DNA of 61,994 bases from the NCBI GenBank assembly GCA_947627235.1, contig CANQVG010000010.1, positions 1 through 61,994 of the forward strand. The letters run 5' to 3'. Below, one piece after another: positions 52,858 to 61,020 of the stretch. Below the pieces are notes generated by a model. The model searched no databases. It was not told the DNA's origin and saw only the letters and a program-made list of their open reading frames with translations. Position 1 is the first letter of the stretch. Each line of letters starts with the position of its first letter. A program made the position numbers and the translations under genes. The stretch is from an uncultured Clostridia bacterium (GTDB lineage Bacteria > Bacillota > Clostridia > Oscillospirales > Ruminococcaceae).

Positions 52858-53331
52858 ATGCGTCGCTCTGACAGAGAGGTAAAGGATTTCGACGAAATCG
52901 TCTCGATAATGCGCAGGTGCGATGTCTGCCGCATCGCCCTCAATAACGGGGAGTACCCATATATCCTGCCGCTGAATTTCGGTATAAAGATATCGGACGG
53001 CGGGAAAGTCGAGCTGTATTTTCACGGCGCGGAGGAGGGGACGAAGTATGAGCTTATCTCGAAGAATCCGCGCGCGGGCTTTGAGATGGACTGCGCCCAC
53101 CGCCTTGTAACCGACCCCGAGAGCGGCGAATGTACTATGGAATATCTGAGCGTAGTCGGCAAAGGGGAAATCGAGATTCTTCCCGAAAGCGAAAAGCGCG
53201 AAGCGCTTTGCATACTTATGAAGCACTACCACGGCGACGATTTCAGGCTAAACGAAGCTGCAATCCCGCGCACAAGGGCGTTTAAGCTCACGGTCGCGGA
53301 AATGACAGGAAAGAAAAGAATCAAACGATAA
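52858..53331 (+). CDS. Pyridoxamine 5'-phosphate oxidase-like flavoprotein (NimA type)
   Basis: The 157-residue split-barrel protein opens MRRSDREVKDFDEIVSIMRR, then CDVCRIALNNGEYPYILPLN, LYFHGAEEGTKYELISKNPR and VVGKGEIEILPESEKREALC. The R-x-D-R-E opening and the FHGA...K segment are typical of the NimA/PNPOx-like group, which bind FMN or heme; in nitroimidazole-resistant anaerobes some reduce the drug. It begins one base after the kdgK stop, so it shares that transcript, but it has no evident link to uronate use. Confidence 0.85.
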   Translation: MRRSDREVKDFDEIVSIMRRCDVCRIALNNGEYPYILPLNFGIKISDGGKVELYFHGAEEGTKYELISKNPRAGFEMDCAHRLVTDPESGECTMEYLSVVGKGEIEILPESEKREALCILMKHYHGDDFRLNEAAIPRTRAFKLTVAEMTGKKRIKR

Positions 53332-53332
53332 T

Positions 53333-53361
53333 AAAAAGACCCCTGATTGGGGTCTTTTTAT
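53333..53361. terminator. Bidirectional terminator between kdg operon and GH31 gene
   Basis: AAAAAGACCCC and GGGGTCTTTTT pair perfectly around a five-base loop, giving T tracts on both strands between the convergent genes. Confidence 0.92.
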
Positions 53362-53365
53362 ATAC

Positions 53366-55333
53366 TTAAAAAGCTTCTATTACTTTTGCGCCCTCTTTTA
53401 CGAAAGCTATAAACTCGTTTATCTCGGCTTTGCAGGTGACGGTCTTTCCTCCCTCTGTGACCGACTTGTCCGAAGTTCTGACCCATTTTCCGGCGGGCAG
53501 GTATACCTCCCGCTCGGTCTGCCCACGGTCGAGTATCGGGGCAAACAGGATGTCGGGACCGAACATATACTGGTCGCCGAGTCTGTAGCAGTTTTCGTCG
53601 CCCGGAAAGTCGAAGAACATAGGCCGCATTATAGGTTCGCCTGTTTCGGAGGTGCGCTTTGCGCACTCGAGTATATAAGGCTTTAGACGGTACCTGAGGT
53701 CGATAATGTCCTTGATGATTTCATAGTCGCGGTCGCCGAAGTGCCAGATTTCGTTGAAGCCTCCGCCGTCGCAGATTATGCCGGGGTAGCGGTCTTTATA
53801 ATACGACTGCTTATATCTCGTTCCGTGAAGCCTCATCACGGGACAGAACAGTCCGAACTGGAACCACCTGACTATCAGCTCACGGAAGTAGTCGCTTTCG
53901 GTGTCGCCGTTGAAGAACCCGCCGATATCGCTGTTCCACCACGGAATCCCGCACATCGCCATCGAAAGACCCGAGACTACGCTGTTTCTTAGCTGCCCGA
54001 AGTCGGAATTGATATCTCCGTTCCAGACAAGCGCTCCGAATTTCTGTGAGCCGGGGTAAGCTGCCCTCGTCAGCAAAACGATTTCGTCCTCGCCCTCCGC
54101 TTTCAGACCGTCGTGGAAGCACTTTGAATAATAGTAGGGGTACAGAAGTCCCGTCTGCGCCATATTTCCGACGTGGGTTTTCAGATTGTTCCACTGCTGC
54201 GGGTGGATTTCAGGCTCAGCTTCGTCGAGCCAGAAGGTGCGTATTCCGTACTTTATGTATGTCTTTTTTATCTGCTCCCAGACAAATTCACGGGCTTCCG
54301 GATTTGTCATATCCACATATGTCTGCTGACCCCAGAAGTCGAAAGTGCCGTACTGACCGTTTTCGGTGCGTATCAGAAGATTGCGGTCGTTCATTTCGCG
54401 CCAGTTGCGGCTGTTTGGGTTTATCGTCGGCCAGTAAGAGACCACCGGACGCATGCCCATTTCTTTCAGCTCTTTAACCATACCCTCGGGGTCGGGCCAG
54501 TATTTCGGGTCGAAGTCGCAGTTGCCCTGCTCGGTCCAGTGGAAGTAATCAATGACTATCGCGTCGACGGGAATACCGCGCCTGTGATATTCGCGGGCGA
54601 CTTCCAAAAGCTCCTCCTGCGACTCATAGCGGCATTTTGACTGCCAGAAGCCCGCTGCCCACTGAGGCATCTCTGGGGCAAAGCCCGTCAGACGGCAGTA
54701 CTTATTGAGAACCTCAGCGGGGGTGTCGCCGACAAAGACAAGATAGTCCGCCTGATAGCAGCTATCCGCAGTCCAGACGGTGTGGTTCAGACCAAATTCC
54801 ACTCTGCCGGGGGAGGGGTTATTCCAGAGAAAACCGTAGCCGAGCGAGGAATATATCACCGGCAGAGTCGACTTCGTGTTCCAATGCGCAAGGTCATAGG
54901 TGCAGCCTTTGCGGTCAAAGAAGCTCTGCTGCTCCTGACCGAGCCCGTATATGTGTTCGTTTCCGGCGTCAAAGTTGACGCGAGTGCGGTAATTCTGACC
55001 TTCGAGGTGGGTGTATCTTGTGACCAGGTCGCTTTCCTCGTGGGTAGCGAGAACTGTCTCGCCGTTTCTTTTGAAAGAAATGCGGCAGCCCGACCACGAG
55101 CGCTCTACCGTGACGGTGAGCTTGCCGTTTTCTATGATGCCGCGGCGGTCGTCCTCAATTCTGACCGTTGAACTGCACTCCTCGGGCGGAAGAAGCGTAA
55201 AACGCTCGTCTAAGAGGCGGGTGTTTCGCGAAGAACGCACTCTTGCGCAGCTTTCGCCGTAGGGCTCGACGAAAACTACTTCGTCGCGGGTGGTAAAGTA
55301 GATGCCGCCGTTTTTCAGGGAAATTTTGCTCAT
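53366..55333 (-). CDS. GH31 family alpha-glycosidase (alpha-xylosidase/alpha-glucosidase)
   Basis: The 655-residue enzyme lacks a signal peptide. The barrel contains AIVIDYFHWTEQGNCDFDPK, nucleophile IRTFWLDEAEPEIH (Asp about 370) and acid/base ALVWNGDINSDFGQLRNSVV (Asp about 440), with a small C-terminal beta domain. WLDE-A-E-P in place of YicI's KTDFGE places it in a different GH31 branch, nearer XylS-type alpha-xylosidases. Convergence with the mannonate operon suggests a common diet of decorated plant polysaccharide. Exact specificity cannot be read from the sequence. Confidence 0.93.
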   Translation of the reverse strand: MSKISLKNGGIYFTTRDEVVFVEPYGESCARVRSSRNTRLLDERFTLLPPEECSSTVRIEDDRRGIIENGKLTVTVERSWSGCRISFKRNGETVLATHEESDLVTRYTHLEGQNYRTRVNFDAGNEHIYGLGQEQQSFFDRKGCTYDLAHWNTKSTLPVIYSSLGYGFLWNNPSPGRVEFGLNHTVWTADSCYQADYLVFVGDTPAEVLNKYCRLTGFAPEMPQWAAGFWQSKCRYESQEELLEVAREYHRRGIPVDAIVIDYFHWTEQGNCDFDPKYWPDPEGMVKELKEMGMRPVVSYWPTINPNSRNWREMNDRNLLIRTENGQYGTFDFWGQQTYVDMTNPEAREFVWEQIKKTYIKYGIRTFWLDEAEPEIHPQQWNNLKTHVGNMAQTGLLYPYYYSKCFHDGLKAEGEDEIVLLTRAAYPGSQKFGALVWNGDINSDFGQLRNSVVSGLSMAMCGIPWWNSDIGGFFNGDTESDYFRELIVRWFQFGLFCPVMRLHGTRYKQSYYKDRYPGIICDGGGFNEIWHFGDRDYEIIKDIIDLRYRLKPYILECAKRTSETGEPIMRPMFFDFPGDENCYRLGDQYMFGPDILFAPILDRGQTEREVYLPAGKWVRTSDKSVTEGGKTVTCKAEINEFIAFVKEGAKVIEAF

Positions 55334-55344
55334 AAATTACCTCC

Positions 55345-56385
55345 TTATCTTAACAGTCTGCGTTTGTGTTTGGAACTGATCGGTTGTATGTATCCGACTT
55401 TTACAAGCCATTTGAACCATTCCTGATGCCATTTAAGGGCGAAGGACTCATAAACGTTTGACTCGACCTTATACTCCTTCATAAGCTTTTTGAATTCCTT
55501 GCTCTTTATATGGCGGAAATATTCCTTTTTGGCTTTATGATATTTTTTTGAGTTTTCAAACAGCGCATTTGTCCCGGCGAATAAGAACGCCGCAACAAGA
55601 ATGCAGGCTCCCGCGAGCAGAACGGAGCAGAACACCGCCGCCCTTGTAACATCTATTTCGCCGAAGATCCCGAATATAAGCGAATGGATGATGTAGGGCA
55701 GGTCGAGCACGGTCCCGAGTCCGGGGAATTTCTCGAAGAACGGGTCGATAAACCTGCCGATGTGGAATATAAGGTCGCCGAGAACGGTCAGCGCGCCTAT
55801 GGAAAGATAAAGCCCCCCGGCGGTGAGAAGAGCAGCCAAAAAGCCTTTTTCCTCGTTTTTTGCTTTCCGATATTTATCGTAAAGCTCGTCTTCCGTTCTT
55901 TTCGCGTGCCGATAATCTAAAGTCCCGGGATAGACATACCAGTCGTGTATATTTTTCGGAGTCGGAGCAGAATAACCGAAATAACTGAAATGGTGAGCTC
56001 TTTTGCCTGTTGAGTGGTTTGTATATAAAGTGTCTACAGGGTTGAACCAAGAATCTATAACGCCGTTGTGTTCGATTATATAGTCCTGCATCGACTCCGC
56101 CATGCCTTCTTTCACTTTATCGAACAACCGCCCTATTTCCTTTGCCATATTAAATTCTTCATCTACCTTATCGCGGAAATAGTCGGCGGTTATCGTGGTG
56201 GTGTATTTAAATTCCTTGCCGGATAAACTCTCGGAAGCATCCCCGTCGAATTTGTGTGCAAATGTGCCTGATCTGAGGATGTCAATTTCCGAATTCTCTC
56301 GGCTGTAGTCTGCCGGCGGAAACTTAAGCTCGGGCAGCTCTGTTTCGCCGCTCGACTTATACGTTCTTTTGCTCTCTGAAGCCAT
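55345..56385 (-). CDS. Membrane protein of unknown function
   Basis: This 346-residue protein is unfamiliar to me. A polar N-terminal half of about 180 residues (EFNMAKEIGRLFDKVKEGMA, FSYFGYSAPTPKNIHDWYVY) precedes about three hydrophobic segments between residues 185 and 290 (GFLAALLTAGGLYLSIGALT, FCSVLLAGACILVAAFLFAG). A basic C-terminus follows with FALKWHQEWFKWLVKVGYIQ. There is no signal peptide. It starts far from the next gene and ends 11 bases before the GH31 start, with which it may be co-transcribed. Confidence 0.7.
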   Translation of the reverse strand: MASESKRTYKSSGETELPELKFPPADYSRENSEIDILRSGTFAHKFDGDASESLSGKEFKYTTTITADYFRDKVDEEFNMAKEIGRLFDKVKEGMAESMQDYIIEHNGVIDSWFNPVDTLYTNHSTGKRAHHFSYFGYSAPTPKNIHDWYVYPGTLDYRHAKRTEDELYDKYRKAKNEEKGFLAALLTAGGLYLSIGALTVLGDLIFHIGRFIDPFFEKFPGLGTVLDLPYIIHSLIFGIFGEIDVTRAAVFCSVLLAGACILVAAFLFAGTNALFENSKKYHKAKKEYFRHIKSKEFKKLMKEYKVESNVYESFALKWHQEWFKWLVKVGYIQPISSKHKRRLLR

Positions 56386-56499
56386 AATTCAAAGTCCTTT
56401 CTCTGCGGCGCTCATAACGCCGCCTTACTGCCAAAATTGTAGCACCAGCGCCCGAGAAAGTCAATACTTTTTGATGCGCTCTCGGTTCTGCCGTTTCGA

Positions 56500-56528
56500 T
56501 TGACACCGACAGCGAATAATGCTATACT
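56500..56528 (+). promoter_or_regulatory. Promoter of smpB and the following genes
   Basis: TTGACA (56500-56505), a 17-base spacer and TATACT (56523-56528). The start codon of smpB lies 35 bases on, behind GAGGAGG. Confidence 0.85.
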
Positions 56529-56562
56529 TTTAAATAAGATCCGGACAGAGGAGGCGCCGAAC

Positions 56563-57027
56563 TTGTCAGAAAAAAATACGAGAGTTATAGCCGAAAACCG
56601 CGCAGCGCGGCACGATTATTTCGTCCTTGAATCCTTTGAGACGGGAATAGAGCTTAAAGGCACCGAGGTCAAGTCGATACGCTGCGGAGGAGTAAATCTT
56701 AAGGACAGCTGGTGCGAGATAAAAGACCTTGAGCTGTTTGTAAACGGCATGCACATAAGTCCCTACGAAAAGGGTAACATCTTCAACCGCGACCCGAGAC
56801 GGGTGCGGCGGCTTCTGATGCACAAAAACGAGATACGCCGCCTTTTTGATAAGGTTAGGCAGGAGGGGCTCACGCTGATTCCGCTGAGGCTCTATTATAA
56901 GGACTCCCGCGTGAAGATGGAGCTTGGTCTGTGCAAGGGCAAGAAGCTTTACGACAAGCGGGATGATATGGCAAAAAAGCAGTCAATGCGCGACATCGAG
57001 CGCGCTCTCAAAGACAGACAACGTTAA
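56563..57027 (+). CDS. smpB: SsrA-binding protein SmpB
   Basis: The 154-residue protein binds tmRNA and places it on stalled ribosomes. It begins with [20 protein letters not shown] and [20 protein letters not shown], and later has [19 protein letters not shown] basic tail ([20 protein letters not shown]) inserts into the mRNA channel. The start is TTG 56563, eight bases after GAGGAGG; upstream codons in the same frame overlap the promoter. The ssrA gene lies 2.7 kb downstream. Confidence 0.96.
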   Translation: MSEKNTRVIAENRAARHDYFVLESFETGIELKGTEVKSIRCGGVNLKDSWCEIKDLELFVNGMHISPYEKGNIFNRDPRRVRRLLMHKNEIRRLFDKVRQEGLTLIPLRLYYKDSRVKMELGLCKGKKLYDKRDDMAKKQSMRDIERALKDRQR

Positions 57028-57045
57028 ATACGGGAGGACAGGCTT

Positions 57046-58140
57046 ATGGAACTTCAGAAGGCATTGGAATCAAGAAGAAGCACCCGCGCTTTTACCGAGC
57101 GTAAGCTCACCCGCGCGGAGATAGAGAAGCTTTTGAGGGCGGCGACCCTCGCCCCGAGCGCCTGCAATATGCAGTCGTGGTATTTTTACGTCCTCGCGGA
57201 CGAAGCCGAGCGAGCAAAGCTAAAAGGCATCTGCGCCGACTGGATAGCTTCGGCGCCGGTCGTGTTTATCGTATGCACCGACAGAAACGGCATAGTTTCG
57301 CGCTTTGGCAGCCGCGCCGAAAAATTCCCCGTACAGGATACCGCGCTTGCAATGGAAAACCTGCTTTTAAAGGCAGCGGATATGGGTCTCGGCGGCTGCA
57401 TAATCGGCGCGTATAAGCAGGAGGAATGCACAAAAGCGTTCAATATCCCCGAAAACCACAGGATAGTCGCGCTTCTGCCGGTTGGAGAACCCGCGCGCGA
57501 AATTCCCGCGACAGAGCGCAAGCCGCTTGCCGAGGTGTCAAGCTATATCGGAGCAGTCCCCGAGGACGGCGAGGCGGATACCCGCAAGCCCGAGGCAAAA
57601 CAAACGCAATTCAGGCATACTTCGCTTCCGGCAGCCCTGTTTGAAGGCGTAAATATGAGAGACGCCGTGTTTGACGGCGTTGATATGAGTAACGCCGCTT
57701 TCAGAGATGTAGATATGTCAAATGCAGTGTTTGGAGACGCCGATTTTGACCCCGGCGAAGACGAGAACATAGAAGAAGCGGAGGGCGCGGTGAATTTTAG
57801 CGGCGCGAAGTTCTGCGGAGTCAATATGGCGACCGCGGCGTTCGACGGCGCAGTGATGACCCGCTCCCGGCTCAATCATTGCAGCCTTGAAGAATCGGTT
57901 CTGACCGACGTCAGAATGGCGGGCGCGAAGCTCTACGACATCGACCTCGACGGCGGAGACCTCTCCGGCGTGAATATGGTTGGGGCAAGAATACAGTGTT
58001 CAAATCTTTACGGAGCGTCGGTCAAAAACTGCTGTTTTGCCGAAACTCACCTTGAAAACTGCGACATCGACGGTCTGACAATCGACGACGTAAACGTCAA
58101 AGAGGCGATAGAGGCTTATCTTAAGGCAAAGGCGGAATAG
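57046..58140 (+). CDS. Nitroreductase fused to a pentapeptide-repeat domain
   Basis: This is a 364-residue two-domain protein. Residues 1-168 are a nitroreductase (KALESRRSTRAFTERKLTRA, LAPSACNMQSWYFYVLADEA, ADMGLGGCIIGAYKQ, LLPVGEPAREIPATERKPL). After a charged linker, residues about 197-355 are pentapeptide repeats in the A/C-x-F/L/M-x-x pattern (ALFEGVNMRDAVFDGVDMSN, AKFCGVNMATAAFDGAVMTR), interrupted by an acidic insert near 235-248. The repeats should form a square beta-solenoid rod. GGGAGGA precedes the ATG. The frame is continuous, so this is a real fusion and not two genes. Confidence 0.93.
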   Translation: MELQKALESRRSTRAFTERKLTRAEIEKLLRAATLAPSACNMQSWYFYVLADEAERAKLKGICADWIASAPVVFIVCTDRNGIVSRFGSRAEKFPVQDTALAMENLLLKAADMGLGGCIIGAYKQEECTKAFNIPENHRIVALLPVGEPAREIPATERKPLAEVSSYIGAVPEDGEADTRKPEAKQTQFRHTSLPAALFEGVNMRDAVFDGVDMSNAAFRDVDMSNAVFGDADFDPGEDENIEEAEGAVNFSGAKFCGVNMATAAFDGAVMTRSRLNHCSLEESVLTDVRMAGAKLYDIDLDGGDLSGVNMVGARIQCSNLYGASVKNCCFAETHLENCDIDGLTIDDVNVKEAIEAYLKAKAE

Positions 58141-58153
58141 GGGGCGCGTCGCC

Positions 58154-58531
58154 ATGAAAACTCTCAGAAATGAAGTGTTCGGATATGTGCGCGACCGTTT
58201 CGGCACGGAGCCGGAATATCTCTGGCAGACCGACCCGAATTTCGCGGTGCTTCGTCGCGGCGGCAACAAAAAGTGGTACGGCATCATAATGGACATACCG
58301 CGCTCAAAGCTGGGACTTTCGGGCGAAGAAAAGGTCGACATTCTCAATATAAAATGCGGGCCGCAGCTTTTGGGCTCTTTTCTCGCGCAGGAGGGGTTTC
58401 ACCCTGCGTATCACATGAACAAGAGCCACTGGCTCACCGTAAGACTTGACGGCAGCGTATCTTCGGACCAGATTTTCGGGCTTTTGGAGATGAGCTATGA
58501 ACTCACAAAAAGCGGAAAGGAAAGCTTATGA
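58154..58531 (+). CDS. MmcQ/YjbR family protein
   Basis: The 125-residue cytoplasmic protein starts LRNEVFGYVRDRFGTEPEYL and contains KKWYGIIMDIPRSKLGLSG, VDILNIKCGPQLLGSFLAQE and FHPAYHMNKSHWLTVRLDGS. These are family hallmarks: a YjbR-like double wing with conserved K-W and the MNKxHWxTV motif. The family is described as DNA-binding but functions are unproven. It is 14 bases after the fusion gene, and its stop overlaps the next ATG (ATGA). Confidence 0.9.
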   Translation: MKTLRNEVFGYVRDRFGTEPEYLWQTDPNFAVLRRGGNKKWYGIIMDIPRSKLGLSGEEKVDILNIKCGPQLLGSFLAQEGFHPAYHMNKSHWLTVRLDGSVSSDQIFGLLEMSYELTKSGKESL

Positions 58532-59142
58532 ACGACTATGAAAAGATGAAAAGCGGCAGGCTCTATATGCCGCAGGACCCGGATATTCTCAAGGAGCAGT
58601 TTAAGAGGCTCGAAAAGCTTTACGACTTCAATTCCACTCGTCCGTATGAGTCCGAAAAGCGCGCCGGGCTTTTGAAAGAGATGTTCGCCGAAATAGGGGA
58701 GGACTGCTATATCGAGCCTCCTCTGCACGCCAACTGGGCGGGAAAAAATGTTCACTTTGGGAAAAAGGTCTATGCAAATTTCAACCTCACTCTTGTCGAC
58801 GACACCGATATATACGTCGGGGATTTCACGATGTTCGGACCAAACGTGACCGTCGCGACTGCGGGACACCCGATTCTTCCAAGGCTGCGCGAGGAAGGCT
58901 ATCAGTATAACCTGCCTGTTTTTATCGGCAAAAACTGTTGGATAGGCGCGGGCGCTGTGATACTCAGCGGAGTCACCGTCGGCGACAACAGCGTTATCGG
59001 CGCGGGAAGCGTAGTCACGCGTGATATTCCCGCGAACTGCGTAGCGGTGGGCAATCCCTGCCGGGTCATAAGAAAGATAGGCGAGCGGGACGAAAAGTAT
59101 TATCACGGCGATATGGCGATAGAGCCGGAGGACTTGGAGTGA
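58528..59142 (+). CDS. Sugar O-acetyltransferase (maltose/galactoside acetyltransferase type)
   Basis: The 204-residue left-handed beta-helix acetyltransferase has the Maa domain at the N-terminus (MNDYEKMKSGRLYMPQDPDI). LHANWAGKNVHFGKKVYANF and DDTDIYVGDFTMFGPNVTVA follow, then the catalytic His in TAGHPILPRLREEG, and hexapeptide turns NCWIGAGAVILSGVTVGDNS, VIGAGSVVTRDIPANCVAVG. It acetylates maltose or related sugars with acetyl-CoA, probably as detoxification. AAAGGAAAG precedes the ATG. Confidence 0.94.
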   Translation: MNDYEKMKSGRLYMPQDPDILKEQFKRLEKLYDFNSTRPYESEKRAGLLKEMFAEIGEDCYIEPPLHANWAGKNVHFGKKVYANFNLTLVDDTDIYVGDFTMFGPNVTVATAGHPILPRLREEGYQYNLPVFIGKNCWIGAGAVILSGVTVGDNSVIGAGSVVTRDIPANCVAVGNPCRVIRKIGERDEKYYHGDMAIEPEDLE

Positions 59143-59690
59143 AAATAAGGGACATGCGCCGCTCCGAATGGATGCGCATAGCCGAACGCGAGTATTCCGA
59201 GCGCGGCTTTGAAAATAACGGCGCGCGCGTCCGCGAGAGTCTTTTGCTCATCAAAAAAGTAGAGGAGCCGCTCGCCGTGGAAAGCCTCGGAAAGAGGACG
59301 GTCATAGCCGACGCGGGATACTGCTGGCTCCAGCGCGCCGAGGAGGGCGGCTTTGTATGGCTGACGGCGATGTTCGACGGCGACGGCAGGTTTTTGCAAA
59401 TTTATTTCGACATAACTGCTGGCAACCGCTTTGACGACCCAGAGAACCCTACGTTTGAGGATATGTATCTCGATGTGGTTCTCGATTCCGACGGCGGCAT
59501 ATTTGTTCTCGACGAAGACGAGCTTGAAAAAGCGCTTTCGGTCGGGGATATCACCGATGACGAATACCGTCGCACAAAGGGTGCATGTGCGCGGCTATGC
59601 GGCTGGCTCGAAGGGCATCAGTACGAGACAGAGGAATACTGTCGGGAAACGTATAAAAGTCTTCTTGAAAAGCTTAGTTTTTCCTGTTGA
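59139..59690 (+). CDS. DUF402 family protein (nucleotide phosphatase-like)
   Basis: The 183-residue protein starts at GTG 59139, overlapping the acetyltransferase stop as GTGA. The DUF402 core is visible: DAGYCWLQRAEEGGFVWLTA, then LQIYFDITAGNRFD, FEDMYLDVVLDSDGGIFVLD and EDELEKALSVGDITDDEY. The family includes nucleoside di- and triphosphatases such as NtdP, with metal-binding Asp residues in the YLDVVLD and DEDEL segments. It is the last gene of the overlapping chain. The ssrA promoter begins within its last codon and stop. Confidence 0.85.
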   Translation: MKIRDMRRSEWMRIAEREYSERGFENNGARVRESLLLIKKVEEPLAVESLGKRTVIADAGYCWLQRAEEGGFVWLTAMFDGDGRFLQIYFDITAGNRFDDPENPTFEDMYLDVVLDSDGGIFVLDEDELEKALSVGDITDDEYRRTKGACARLCGWLEGHQYETEEYCRETYKSLLEKLSFSC

Positions 59691-59714
59691 TTTTCTCAAA
59701 AAAACGTGTATAAT
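59687..59714 (+). promoter_or_regulatory. Promoter of ssrA
   Basis: TTGATT (59687-59692), a 16-base spacer and TATAAT (59709-59714), about 18 bases before the mature 5' end. Confidence 0.82.
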
Positions 59715-59731
59715 AGTATTATAGAATATAT

Positions 59732-60083
59732 GGGGGCGTAAAGGTTTCGACGGGGATTTTGAGAAAAAATAAGCGGGTAGAGACGGCACCGTATCTCTTA
59801 AAAATGGTGTAACTTCAATTTTAAACGACAATAACAGTTTAGAATTGGCGGCTGCCTAATAGCCGCCCGTCCTGCTTGAGAGTACCACGGCTCAAGTCTG
59901 GGCGTCGCTCAGTGGTGAACGTCGCGGTGTGTTTCCCGAAGCGCCGCGATGTATTTCGGGATACCGATCGCGGAAGTCTGCTTACCGACGTCTGCGTGAG
60001 GGAATCTAAAGGATAAGCTACACCCGTAGAAGGTTTTTAGGATGAGTTTTCGGACACGGGTTCGATTCCCGTCGCCTCCACCA
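59732..60083 (+). ncRNA. ssrA: tmRNA (10Sa RNA), trans-translation
   Basis: This is a 352-base one-piece tmRNA. GGGGGCG at the 5' end pairs with CGCCTCC before ACCA (G-T tolerated). The conserved GTAAAGGTTTCGACGGGG follows the 5' end, and the 3' part has GACACGGGTTCGATTCCCGT (T arm). The tag frame ends NDNNSLELAAA and a TAATAG stop pair near 59858. The codon before AAC is TTA and not the usual GCA resume codon, so the exact first tag residue is uncertain. Its partner SmpB is encoded 2.7 kb upstream. Confidence 0.97.
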
Positions 60084-60177
60084 AAGTCACAAGTGGCGAA
60101 CCTTTTTGACATGGTAGTTGTCAAAAACGTGTTTGCGCTTGTCTATCGCACAACGATTTACGGTTGTTGAAAAAGAA

Positions 60178-60212
60178 GCCCGGAACGGTTCGCCGTTCTG
60201 GGCCTATTTTTT
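60178..60212 (+). terminator. Terminator of ssrA
   Basis: An 11-bp stem (GCCCGGAACGG with CCGTTCTGGGC, one G-T pair) with TTCG loop is followed by CTATTTTTTT. Confidence 0.92.
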
Positions 60213-60294
60213 TCGCGTCCGGCTATCCCCCTAAGAGGGGCCCCTGCCGGACAGATACAGGCGCGGAAGAACCCCGCCGCAGGCGGCAAAACAA

Positions 60295-60464
60295 TTTCCC
60301 CACATTTTTGAAAAGCCCGGTTTGCGGCATTTTCCCCAGCTACACACCTTGCCGCAAAACGTGGGGAAATTCAATGCGGCTATTTCGGGGCTAATCGGTG
60401 TGTTTTCCCCAGTGGGGAAAACTTTCCCCACATTTTGAGACTGTTTCAGCCCAATGTGGGGAAA
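60295..60464. repeat. Cluster of seven TTTCCCCA-type boxes forming inverted repeats
   Basis: TTTCCCCA occurs at 60295, 60331, 60404 and 60423, and its complement TGGGGAAA at 60362, 60413 and 60457, all within 170 bp. Extended pairs are AATTTCCCCAC (from 60293) with GTGGGGAAATT (to 60371), TTTTCCCC with GGGGAAAA around three bases (60403-60421), and a perfect 12-bp pair TTTCCCCACATT (60423-60434) with AATGTGGGGAAA (60453-60464). A second stem, TTTGCGGCA with TGCCGCAAA, nests inside the first. There are no T tracts, so they are not terminators. No protein gene is supported here. Confidence 0.9.
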
Positions 60465-60570
60465 AATCGGAAGCTCGGTATAGCCGCGAAAACGCCGCAA
60501 AACAGCCGCCCGACGGACGTGAAAACTAAAAAACACCCCCGCAAGAAAAAAGGGCATAAGGGGCGGCGAC

Positions 60571-60793
60571 ACATACTGCGTATGTGCCCGGCATAGCCGG
60601 GGCCGCTGTCCCGCCTTGCGGCGGGCCACCTCTGCGGCAGGCTCGCGCAGCCTTGAGACCCTTACTGCGCCCCCTGTCGGGGGCTTGCCCTTGACCGATA
60701 AGTCGGTCAAGGGTGCCCTGACGCTCCTCGGACAAGCCTCGGAGCATAAAAAAACACGGAGGCTTCGCCTCCGCGGGCGCCCCTGCGGGGCGC
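60571..60793. repeat. Run of short GC-rich hairpins in non-coding DNA
   Basis: At least seven perfect hairpins follow each other: ACATAC/GTATGT (60571), CCCGGC/GCCGGG (60587), CCCGCC/GGCGGG (60610), GCCCCC/GGGGGC (60669), CCCTTGACCGA/TCGGTCAAGGG (60688-60713), CGGAGGC/GCCTCCG (60757) and GCGCCCC/GGGGCGC (60777-60793). A GCTCC/GGAGC pair lies at 60723. Loops are three or four bases except the last-named. None is followed by a T run. Open frames crossing this block have no ribosome sites and no family resemblance. Confidence 0.85.
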
Positions 60794-60901
60794 TGTTAAA
60801 CATTCTGTCACAGCCTCCGGCAAGTTTGCGTTTTTATTCCTTTCCCGCCCACGAGCGCGCAAGAGTGCGCCCGATGGGCGCGGTTCGGTCTTTGGATTCA
60901 C

Positions 60902-60923
60902 AAATATCACGCGTGTGATATTT
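60902..60923. promoter_or_regulatory. 22-bp palindrome, operator-like
   Basis: AAATATCAC and GTGATATTT flank GCGT. This perfect 9-bp palindrome resembles a dimeric regulator site. No regulator gene or clear promoter is adjacent, so its purpose is open. Confidence 0.6.
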
Positions 60924-61020
60924 TGTATATCTCCGGCAAAAAACGGAATCGAAAGAAAGGAGCATAAAGATAAATGGAACAGCCAAGACCGCCGCCCACG
61001 CATATTCCGACATAAAGGGC

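Noticed and set aside
60295-60464. DnaA-box cluster (oriC)
   Set aside because: TTCCCCACA differs from TTATCCACA at two positions, there is no AT-rich unwinding region and no dnaA or dnaN nearby.
60231-60803. 190-residue minus-strand frame after tmRNA
   Set aside because: It spans the hairpin blocks, its sequence is dominated by Arg and Pro from GC-rich stems, and there is no ribosome site or family match.
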